Shown here piece after piece: positions 1-5,926 of a DNA stretch of 7,152 nt. Within the stretch, counting starts at the first letter, position 1. Each line of letters begins with the position of its first letter. The stretch is from an uncultured Porphyromonadaceae bacterium (GTDB taxonomy: Bacteria > Bacteroidota > Bacteroidia > Bacteroidales > Paludibacteraceae). The stretch covers positions 1 through 7,152 of the forward strand of contig CALEJM010000046.1 in assembly GCA_937898265.1 (NCBI GenBank). Direction: 5' to 3'. The notes below the pieces were generated by a model. It ran no database searches. It was not told the DNA's origin and saw nothing but the letters and a program-made list of their open reading frames with translations. Made by a program: the position numbers and the translations under genes.

Positions 1-1
1 C

Positions 2-676
2 AATAATGGTATCAATGCTATTGGTATCAACGAAAACGATCAGTTGATTCAGGTTTGTCTCACTGATGGTGAGAGCGAGGTAATCTTGGTAAGTAGAAAC
101 GGTCTCGCTGTTCGATTCTATGAGGATAACATCCGTTCTATGGGTCGTACCGCAACCGGTGTAAGAGGCATGATGCTTGACGATGATCCAGAGAATGAAG
201 TCGTTAGCGCTATCACCTTGCCAAAGGCGAGTGACCATACTATTCTCGTTATCTCAGAGAAGGGATTTGGTAAACGTACACCACTCGACGAGAGAAACGA
301 AAACGGAGAACTCGTATTGGATGAAGACGGCAAAGTATCACATATCTATCGTGTTACCAACCGTGGCACCAAGGGCGTGAGAACACTCAACATCACAGAA
401 CGTACTGGTAAAGTGGTGGCTGCTGTAGAAGCAACCAATGATGATGACTTGATGATTATCAATAAATCAGGTATCGTAATGCGTCTCCATGTCTCACAAA
501 TCAGAGTCTCTGGCAGAACGGCTCAGGGCGTAAGGCTGATCAATCTTGAAAAGAGAAACGAACAGATTGCTTCTGTATGCCGTGTCATCTCTTCCAGTGA
601 AGAAGACGAGCAAATTGTTGAGGTTGAAGTAAACCAAGATGAAGAAAATTCATCAAATAATCAAACAAACGAATAA
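2..676 (+). CDS. gyrA: DNA gyrase subunit A, C-terminal part (5' truncated by window edge)
   Basis: This is the C-terminal DNA-wrapping domain of GyrA, the subunit of the type II topoisomerase that introduces negative supercoils. The frame is open from base 2, so the gene starts outside the window and the TTG at 44 is not a real start. About 224 codons are visible. They show repeated beta-pinwheel blade signatures: GRTATGVRGM, then RGTKGVRTLNITE, then GRTAQGVRLINL, each with the conserved G-V-R core followed by a hydrophobic strand. The protein ends in a disordered acidic tail rich in Glu, Asp, Asn and Ser, as is usual for Bacteroidota GyrA. The catalytic tyrosine domain and the GyrA box lie upstream and cannot be seen. 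ParC is the main alternative, but the regular GVR blades and the acidic tail favour GyrA. The next gene follows after 18 bases on the same strand, suggesting co-transcription. Confidence 0.95.
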   Translation, partial: NNGINAIGINENDQLIQVCLTDGESEVILVSRNGLAVRFYEDNIRSMGRTATGVRGMMLDDDPENEVVSAITLPKASDHTILVISEKGFGKRTPLDERNENGELVLDEDGKVSHIYRVTNRGTKGVRTLNITERTGKVVAAVEATNDDDLMIINKSGIVMRLHVSQIRVSGRTAQGVRLINLEKRNEQIASVCRVISSSEEDEQIVEVEVNQDEENSSNNQTNE

Positions 677-694
677 CAATAAAACTTTTATACA

Positions 695-1948
695 ATGAAA
701 AAGATTATCACTTTAGTAGCTTTGTGCCTCATCGCATCATTTGGCTACGCTCAAAAAAGCAACGTCAACAAGGCCAAGACAAAGGCTGGTAACGTTGAGA
801 GTCCTGATATTCCAGGTGCTATCGAAGCCATCAACGCTGCTTTGGTAGATCCTTCAACAGCAGGTCAGGCATTGACTCTTCACACTGCAGGCTATGTTTA
901 TGAGCAAAAATGTGAAGCAGACAGAGCTTCTGCACAAAAAGCTGGTACACAGGCTGACGCAATACTTATTGGTGCAAGCGCCTTGAAAGCATATGATTAC
1001 TATATGCAGGCTTACGAGGTTGACCAACAACCAAATGCCAAAGGCAAGATTGCTCCAAAATTTGAAGGTAGAATCAAAGAGTCAATCTTGAAATTCTACA
1101 ACAGATACTATTTTGTGAATTTGGGTGCTAACCTCTACAATGGTCAACAATATACTGAAGCAATCAAAGCGTTTGATACTCACTTGAATATCATCAACCT
1201 CCCTTTCATTGCTGGTACTAAAGAGTGCCCAGTTGTAGACTCTATCTATCATCAGGTTGAATACTTCTCTGCCATCTGCACACAATTGAGTGGTGATGAG
1301 AATGGTGCTATTGCTAAGTATGAGAAAATCAAGAACAATGGTTACGAAGAAAGCCGTATCTATCAATTCCTTTACAACCTCTATGTAAGCAGAAAAGACA
1401 CCGTGAACTACCTCCGTGTTTTGGAAGACGGTAAAAAACGTTTCCCTAACGAATTCTTCTACCTTGGCACATTGATCAACTATTATCTTGATAACAACCA
1501 ACGTCAAAAAGCATCTGATGCTTTGGAAGAGGCTATCCAACAAGATCCTACCAATCCTAAGTACTACTCAACAAAAGGTGACTTGCTCTTTGATGCAAAA
1601 CAGATTGATGAAGCTATGAGATACTATGACAAAGCTATTGAAATGGCTCCAGAATCATCAGACGCATGGTTTAACAAGGGTAGAGCACTCAACAACGTTG
1701 CCTTCTCTATGGACCAACGTATCAACTATATTAGCGACCAAAAGATGTATAACGAGGAGAAAAAGAGGGTAAATGCTAAATTCAAAGAAGCAATGTCTTG
1801 CTTGGAGAAAGCCAAAGAGCTCAACGACGAGAACGAAGACGCTTTGAAACTTCTTAGAAGCTTGTATTTCCGCTTCAGCACCAACGACAAATCTTTTGAG
1901 AAGAAATACAACGAACTTAACAAACACATGGAATTATTGGGTTTGTAA
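695..1948 (+). CDS. Secreted tetratricopeptide-repeat protein
   Basis: This 417-residue protein has a classical N-terminal signal peptide: MKK, a hydrophobic core at about residues 4-16, and likely cleavage after the Ala in GYAQ near residue 19. There is no lipobox cysteine at the cleavage site, so it is predicted to be periplasmic rather than a lipoprotein. TPR-like helix pairs are visible at about 150-165 (QQYTEAIKAFDTHL), 200-233, and most clearly at 270-335, where two consecutive repeats contain A-L-E-E-A-I-x-x-D-P and A-M-x-Y-Y-D-K-A-I-E-M-A-P. A further helical repeat lies at about 360-395. TPR proteins act as protein-binding scaffolds, and no catalytic motif is seen. The gene lies just downstream of gyrA, an arrangement I recall as common in Bacteroides and Prevotella. 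It ends 18 bases before a strong terminator, so it is the last gene of its unit. The ATG at 695 is preceded by an AT-rich leader without a Shine-Dalgarno, normal for the phylum. The partner is unknown. Confidence 0.9.
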   Translation: MKKIITLVALCLIASFGYAQKSNVNKAKTKAGNVESPDIPGAIEAINAALVDPSTAGQALTLHTAGYVYEQKCEADRASAQKAGTQADAILIGASALKAYDYYMQAYEVDQQPNAKGKIAPKFEGRIKESILKFYNRYYFVNLGANLYNGQQYTEAIKAFDTHLNIINLPFIAGTKECPVVDSIYHQVEYFSAICTQLSGDENGAIAKYEKIKNNGYEESRIYQFLYNLYVSRKDTVNYLRVLEDGKKRFPNEFFYLGTLINYYLDNNQRQKASDALEEAIQQDPTNPKYYSTKGDLLFDAKQIDEAMRYYDKAIEMAPESSDAWFNKGRALNNVAFSMDQRINYISDQKMYNEEKKRVNAKFKEAMSCLEKAKELNDENEDALKLLRSLYFRFSTNDKSFEKKYNELNKHMELLGL

Positions 1949-1966
1949 TCCTTTAATATACAACTT

Positions 1967-2004
1967 AAAAAAGAGGTGTCAGTTTAGACTGACACCTCTT
2001 TTTT
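1967..2004 (+). terminator. Intrinsic terminator of the gyrA-TPR unit (probably bidirectional)
   Basis: A perfect 17-bp inverted repeat (1967-1983 with 1988-2004) encloses a TTAG tetraloop. The core is GAGGTGTCAGT, flanked by A6 on the left and T6 on the right. The T-run on the plus strand gives a textbook rho-independent terminator 18 bases after the TPR stop codon. Because the left arm starts with A6, the hairpin should also stop transcripts arriving from the minus strand. Confidence 0.95.
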
Positions 2005-2380
2005 GTATCCTCAAACCAGGATAACCCCTAAGCTCAAACGCGTTTAACTGCTGGCCACATGCTTAGTTAGAATCCATGGCGTGTAATATGACATACAACA
2101 CCAAGGGGATTCGCGTTCGCTTTTCGAAATCAGCTGTCGTTTCCTCATTGCTTATTTCAATTCCGTTTCTTTGATAATACAATCAAACTTTCCTATAATA
2201 AATAGTCATAGGGCATAATCTCTCATTGTCTATTTAACATAATAGTCATTATGCGAAATTTCTATAGAGAGTATCCTATATTGTAGAGTCAAGTCGTAAA
2301 ATATCTATAAGTATTAGATTCTCAACTTGTTCTGTGACAACGTTATTCGCTATATTTATTGGAGCTGTATGTGATCCAAC
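2005..2380. other. Gene-poor gap between two convergent units; short palindromes and mini-ORFs only
   Basis: This 376-base stretch lies between two opposing terminators and holds no gene I can support. Its left half (about 2020-2175) is visibly richer in GC than the rest. It contains the perfect palindrome AAACGCGTTT (2036-2045), enclosed by CTAAGC (2028-2033) and its complement GCTTAG (2061-2066), plus TGGCCA (2052-2057) and CCATGG (2074-2079). Two short ORFs lie antisense to each other here: 34 codons on the minus strand (2148-2044, MRKRQLISKSERES...) and 28 codons on the plus strand (2088-2174, MTYNTKGIRVRFSK...). Neither matches a family I know. The right half (about 2175-2380) is AT-rich with small repeats. 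The left half could be a dispersed intergenic repeat, a small RNA, or the scar of a lost gene. Confidence 0.6.
2201..2253. repeat. Twice-repeated AATAGTCAT, second copy within a short inverted repeat
   Basis: AATAGTCAT occurs at 2201-2209 and again at 2241-2249, exactly 40 bases apart. The second copy is embedded in a perfect 6-bp inverted repeat, CATAAT-AGTC-ATTATG (2238-2253). A 40-base period is close to four helical turns, which would suit a protein binding both copies on one DNA face. No gene start lies nearby, and in AT-rich DNA a chance origin is quite possible. Confidence 0.35.
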
Positions 2381-2417
2381 AAAAAATGCGATAACCAACA
2401 ATTGATTATCGCATTTT
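2381..2417 (-). terminator. Intrinsic terminator of the minus-strand rsmD/envelope unit
   Basis: Positions 2383-2394 (AAAATGCGATAA) pair perfectly with 2406-2417 (TTATCGCATTTT). The loop can close further through CAA/TTG at 2396-2398 and 2402-2404. Read on the minus strand, the stem ends in a run of six T (2386-2381), as expected for a rho-independent terminator. It begins 22 bases after the stop codon of the ABC-2 permease, marking that gene as the last in its transcript. Confidence 0.88.
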
Positions 2418-2439
2418 GAATATCTGAGGTGAATTCCGA

Positions 2440-3288
2440 TTACACGGTGTCCATGAAACTTCTTTGTACCTTGTTGAATACCACGATGCCAATCGCTAAA
2501 ACAACAACCATGAAGCCAAAACTATATAATAATGCGCCCCAGGAGAATGAACCGACGCCCATAACGCCAAATTTAAAGGTCTCGATAATTGATGTTATTG
2601 GGTTCAGTTGCATCAGTAATTTCAATTTCTCGTTTGTAATGGTGCTCAATGGGTAAATCACCGGTGTTCCGTACATCCACAGTTGAACTACAAAAGAGAA
2701 AAGAATGGTAAGGTCTCTATATTTCGTTGTCATTGAGGAGATTATTATACCGAATCCTAAGGCTAATCCCGCAAGCATGAGGATAAGAACAGGGAAAAGC
2801 AGAATATAAAGATTTGGAGCTACATGAACGCCTTTGACAACATATATGATATACACAGCCACAAACAACATCAACTGAATGGCCATTTTTACAAGATTGG
2901 AAACCACAGTTGCCAACGGAACGACTAATCGTGGGAAGTAGACCTTGCCGAAAATAGCTTGGTTGTCGAGGAATGTGCTGGAAGTCTTGGTTAGACAATC
3001 TGAGAAATAATGCCACATCAAAATGCCTGACAGATAGAACATTGCCTGTGGCAGTCCGTCGGTACTGATGCCCGCAATTCCACCGAACACTACCATATAC
3101 ATAAATGTAGTCATCAGCGGTTGTACAAAGAACCACAGCGGACCCAGAATGGTCTGTTTATATTGTGTGATGATATTTCTTTTTACAAAGATTGCAAACA
3201 GATCACGATAACGCCAAAGCTCCTTAAAGTCTACATCAAAAAGGTTGGTCCTTGGCTTTATCTCGGTGAAGTTATCTTCTTTGACCAT
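2440..3288 (-). CDS. ABC-2 type polysaccharide/teichoic-acid-like export permease (Wzm/TagG family)
   Basis: This 282-residue inner-membrane protein is the channel half of an ABC exporter for lipid-linked polysaccharide. The cytoplasmic N-terminus carries the family hallmark R-D-L-F-x-x-F-V-x-R-N-I-x-x-Q-Y-K-Q-T-x-L-G-P-x-W (about residues 28-52). About six hydrophobic segments follow, near 52-72, 82-98, 122-150, 158-186, 193-213 and 250-271. Further family signatures are KVYFPR (115-120), KYRDL (189-193), GTPVIYP (207-213) and LNPITSIIETF (228-238). Length and the FMDTV ending are typical, so the gene looks intact. An in-frame TAA just upstream fixes the ATG at 3288. Such permeases work with a nucleotide-binding ATPase (Wzt/TagH type), often encoded immediately downstream, but here a terminator follows instead and no ATPase is in the window. 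The gene is separated by 97 bases from the acyltransferase upstream, unlike the tight spacing elsewhere in the run. Confidence 0.92.
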   Translation of the reverse strand: MVKEDNFTEIKPRTNLFDVDFKELWRYRDLFAIFVKRNIITQYKQTILGPLWFFVQPLMTTFMYMVVFGGIAGISTDGLPQAMFYLSGILMWHYFSDCLTKTSSTFLDNQAIFGKVYFPRLVVPLATVVSNLVKMAIQLMLFVAVYIIYVVKGVHVAPNLYILLFPVLILMLAGLALGFGIIISSMTTKYRDLTILFSFVVQLWMYGTPVIYPLSTITNEKLKLLMQLNPITSIIETFKFGVMGVGSFSWGALLYSFGFMVVVLAIGIVVFNKVQRSFMDTV

Positions 3289-3333
3289 AAGATTTTATTT
3301 GTTGTTTATCAGTTGTATTTGTTTAGAATCTTT

Positions 3334-3372
3334 GCGAATAGCGTAGCAGATATGCCTTACTGCTCTACTCGC
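3334..3372. repeat. Imperfect hairpin in the 97-base gap before the permease
   Basis: GCGAATAGCGTAGCAG (3334-3349) and CTGCTCTACTCGC (3360-3372) are imperfectly complementary. The outer GCGA-TAG/CTA-TCGC arm pairs with one mismatch, and the inner CAG/CTG arm needs a bulge. No U-tract follows on the minus strand, so it is not an intrinsic terminator. It could act in mRNA processing or stability between the acyltransferase and permease, or be a remnant of lost sequence. Confidence 0.4.
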
Positions 3373-3382
3373 ACCTAATATA

Positions 3383-3396
3383 TTGTTATATAACAA
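3383..3396. repeat. 14-bp perfect palindrome over the acyltransferase stop codon
   Basis: TTGTTATATAACAA is a perfect 14-bp palindrome overlapping the stop codon of the acyltransferase at 3386-3388. It could be an operator-like site for the downstream permease, but it is AT-only apart from one G/C pair per arm, and no promoter is evident beside it. Confidence 0.3.
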
Positions 3397-3925
3397 AATT
3401 TGCCGGTTTCTTGCCAAAGACGCCGCTGTAGAAATCCTTGATCTTTTGGAAGTCTAACTCAACGTTTCCTGTGGGTAAGAACGACATACTACATCCGATT
3501 TCTTTCTTTACGTAATCAATCTTTGCCAACACAATTGGCACCTGTGCTTTCAGTGCGATAAAGTAGAAACCCAATTTCCATTGAGCATTTGCCTTTCTGG
3601 TTCCCTCTGGTGTCAAAGCTACTCTGAAGATATCGTGTTTTGAAAACTCAGCAGCCATAATATCTGTCATAGAGTGTTTTTGACTACGATCGATAGGAAT
3701 GCCACCAAGCTTTTTCATTATATACCCCATAGGGAAACGAAACCACTCCTTCTTCATAAAGAAGTTGGCTTTGATACGCATAGCACGTTTATACAATATC
3801 GCCCAGATGAAATCCCAATTGGAAGTGTGAGGGGCGACACAGATAACGCATCGATTGGGAATCGCCTCTTTATCAATGATTCTCCAACCAGATCTCTTCA
3901 GTTGTCTTAATGCAAAATTACTCAT
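3386..3925 (-). CDS. Small PlsC/LPLAT-family acyltransferase
   Basis: This 179-residue protein belongs to the lysophospholipid/glycerolipid acyltransferase superfamily, which moves an acyl group from acyl-CoA or acyl-ACP to a hydroxyl on a glycerolipid or similar acceptor. Motif I H-x4-D is present as HTSNWD (His33, Asp38), the catalytic pair. A motif II-like GGIPIDR lies at 74-80. Motif III appears as PEGTRK at 106-111, with the Glu-Gly-Thr-Arg core that binds the acceptor phosphate. The protein is shorter than typical PlsC (about 240 residues) and has no clear N-terminal membrane anchor, so it is probably a peripheral membrane enzyme. The ATG at 3925 lies 7 bases after the flippase stop, implying a shared transcript and perhaps translational coupling. 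The acceptor is unknown: phosphatidic acid synthesis is possible, but context also allows acylation of an envelope glycolipid. Confidence 0.88.
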   Translation of the reverse strand: MSNFALRQLKRSGWRIIDKEAIPNRCVICVAPHTSNWDFIWAILYKRAMRIKANFFMKKEWFRFPMGYIMKKLGGIPIDRSQKHSMTDIMAAEFSKHDIFRVALTPEGTRKANAQWKLGFYFIALKAQVPIVLAKIDYVKKEIGCSMSFLPTGNVELDFQKIKDFYSGVFGKKPANFVI

Positions 3926-3932
3926 GTTATTC

Positions 3933-5378
3933 TTATTCTACGGAGACTTTTCTATTCTTAATCAGACTGATAGACTCACGAACAATTGTAGAGCCCAACA
4001 ACGCCGAGACTCCTAAATAGAACACTCCTCCTATGATAAACTGAGCCACGAAAGCCCAATAGATATTGTCAATAATAAAGTCTATTCCAATCATAATGGC
4101 AAGCATTGCAACAGACAGTACAGCGTAAGGTACGATGTCTTTCAAATGCTCGAAGAAGGAATATGAGATGTAGTGTCCAACGACTAATACGTCTAACACA
4201 TAGGCAATTACTTGTGCCACGACGTAGGCAAACAACATCTCTTTGATTGAGTTGTGGAACAAAATCAGTGACAGAACCACCAAAGCATTCCTTACCATTT
4301 CCAAAGCAAAGTTCATCTTTGGTTTTCCGATGGCGTTCAACGTGCCGAGACAGAAGGTTTGAAACGGTACGAACAGAGCTGCACCAACCATGATTTTGAA
4401 ATATGGAACAGAAGGCAACCACTTGGCAGTCAATAATATTTCAATGATATTTTCAGCTACTCCCATCAAACCTAACATGATTGGGAAGATTAAGAAAGCA
4501 TTTATTCTCATTAGCTTTCTGAAATAAAGCAGTTGTCGGTCGGGTTCGTTATTCAGCGAAGAAATCACCGGATACGCAACTCCTGAAAGTGCTGTAGCAA
4601 CAATCAAACTCGGAATGCTCTGATACTTAAATGCCTGTGAGTAATATCCAAGTTCTGTCTTCGAGTAGATTTTTCCGATAATCCAGTTGTAGATATATTT
4701 GACTGTTGTATTGACAACACTGGTAATAATCAGCACAAAACTGAATGAAAACAACTCCCTGATAATAGAAAAGCGGCATTTTACAATAGGATGCCAACCA
4801 GACATAATCCATTGTAAAAGAACGCGTACTAAAGCTTGCAATAACTGTTGCCAAGCAATAGCCCAATAGCCAAATCCTTTGATTGCCAAGATAACCGTAA
4901 CAATGCCGGCAACGACAGCCGAAGCCAAGTTGGCAATCATCAGTTTTCTGAATTCCAACTGTTTAGTCAGAATAATATTGGGGATGATGCCAAAAGAATT
5001 GCAGATGATGGCCAGGAAGAGGAAACGTGACAAACGCTCCAGCTCGGGCATTGCGAAATAGTTGGCAATGGTTGGAGCGCATACATATAAAAGTGCGTAG
5101 AACACTCCACTTAGTAGGATATTGAAGTAGAAAGCTGCGGAGTATTCGCCGTCGGAATTGTTTTCTCGGCGAATCAATGCTGCAGAGAAACCACTTTCAA
5201 TCAGTACATTGCTGAGTTGTGTGAAGATAGCCAAGGCGCCAATCAATCCAAAATCGTCAACAGACAGCAACCTTGCCGTGATGATACCCACGAGCAAGGC
5301 AACAAACTGGAATCCAAACTTATCGATTGAACTCCAGATAATCGAGAATGCTGTTTTCTGTTTTAGATTGTCAGCCAT
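3933..5378 (-). CDS. MOP-superfamily polysaccharide flippase (PST family, WzxC/TuaB-like)
   Basis: This 481-residue integral membrane protein belongs to the polysaccharide transporter branch of the MOP flippases, which move undecaprenyl-linked sugars across the inner membrane. The N-terminal signature is clear: KTAFSIIWSSIDKFGFQ (8-24), followed by the first helix and ARLLSVDDFGLIGA (35-48). ESGFSAALIRR (61-71) is also characteristic of PST flippases. Roughly a dozen or more hydrophobic segments cover the rest, including about 82-104, 118-136, 147-166, 170-190, 208-225, 255-273, 293-315, 326-348, 362-375, 382-403, 415-437 and 440-463. The length matches the family norm, so the gene looks intact. 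The ATG at 5378 lies 8 bases after the rsmD stop. No glycosyltransferase or polymerase genes accompany it here, so it may serve a pathway encoded elsewhere. Confidence 0.92.
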   Translation of the reverse strand: MADNLKQKTAFSIIWSSIDKFGFQFVALLVGIITARLLSVDDFGLIGALAIFTQLSNVLIESGFSAALIRRENNSDGEYSAAFYFNILLSGVFYALLYVCAPTIANYFAMPELERLSRFLFLAIICNSFGIIPNIILTKQLEFRKLMIANLASAVVAGIVTVILAIKGFGYWAIAWQQLLQALVRVLLQWIMSGWHPIVKCRFSIIRELFSFSFVLIITSVVNTTVKYIYNWIIGKIYSKTELGYYSQAFKYQSIPSLIVATALSGVAYPVISSLNNEPDRQLLYFRKLMRINAFLIFPIMLGLMGVAENIIEILLTAKWLPSVPYFKIMVGAALFVPFQTFCLGTLNAIGKPKMNFALEMVRNALVVLSLILFHNSIKEMLFAYVVAQVIAYVLDVLVVGHYISYSFFEHLKDIVPYAVLSVAMLAIMIGIDFIIDNIYWAFVAQFIIGGVFYLGVSALLGSTIVRESISLIKNRKVSVE

Positions 5379-5386
5379 ATAATCAG

Positions 5387-5926
5387 TTATTGTTTAGGGC
5401 GGAACAGCGAGAAATGGACGTTGCCATATTTTCGTTCTTCCACAAAACACTCATGGTCAGCGAAATTATTCTTTGAGCCATGTTCGAGAATAAACAAACC
5501 ATCTGGTTTTACGAAACCATTGCCAAGCACCAACTGTGGCAATGTCGTGAGATTATCAAGTTGGTAAGGTGGATCGGCAAACACTACGTCAAAAGCCTTG
5601 CGAGGTGTAGACAGATAGCGGAAGACATCCATGCGTGTAACTAACAAATTGTTGATACCAAACTCCTTGCATGTCTTCTTGATGAAAAGAATTTGCTTCT
5701 CATTCATCTCAACACCTGTAACGTGGGCGGCACCGCGAGAGACGAATTCATACCCTACACTACCCGTTCCTTCAAACAAATCCAGGACCTCGATACCTTC
5801 AAGGTCGATGTTTGAAGACAACATATTGAACAGACCTTCCTTGGCAAAATCAGTCGTTGGTCGGGCTGTCATGTTGGCAGGCGGATCGAAGCGTCTTCCT
5901 TTTAATGAACCACTTATTATTCTCAT
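5387..5926 (-). CDS. rsmD: 16S rRNA (guanine(966)-N(2))-methyltransferase RsmD
   Basis: RsmD transfers a methyl group from S-adenosylmethionine to N2 of guanine 966 (E. coli numbering) of 16S rRNA during 30S assembly. The 179-residue protein has the standard length. The N-terminus MRIISGSLKGRRF and RPTTDFAKEGLFN (22-34) are the RsmD hallmark. The SAM-binding motif I is DLFEGTGSVGYE (49-60), where most relatives have A or C in place of E52. The catalytic motif IV is DPPY (118-121). The ATG overlaps the stop codon of the DUF3822 gene by four bases (ATGA), so the two are probably translationally coupled. Pairing of rsmD with DUF3822 is, as I recall, common in Bacteroidota. Confidence 0.95.
   Translation of the reverse strand: MRIISGSLKGRRFDPPANMTARPTTDFAKEGLFNMLSSNIDLEGIEVLDLFEGTGSVGYEFVSRGAAHVTGVEMNEKQILFIKKTCKEFGINNLLVTRMDVFRYLSTPRKAFDVVFADPPYQLDNLTTLPQLVLGNGFVKPDGLFILEHGSKNNFADHECFVEERKYGNVHFSLFRPKQ

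Noticed and set aside
44..676. A complete short gene starting with TTG at 44.
   Set aside because: The frame is open upstream to the window edge and reads as continuous GyrA C-terminal domain, so this is the tail of gyrA and not a separate gene.
1082..1543. Minus-strand open frame of 153 codons inside the TPR gene.
   Set aside because: It lies wholly antisense to a well-supported secreted TPR protein, shows no domain, and has a composition typical of shadow frames.
2276..2398. Minus-strand open frame of about 40 codons after the permease, with a possible TTG start (reads LVIAFFVGSHTAPINIANN...).
   Set aside because: It starts inside the terminator hairpin, has no ATG and no familiar motif, and does not resemble an ABC ATPase fragment. 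It most likely reflects chance openness in AT-rich DNA.
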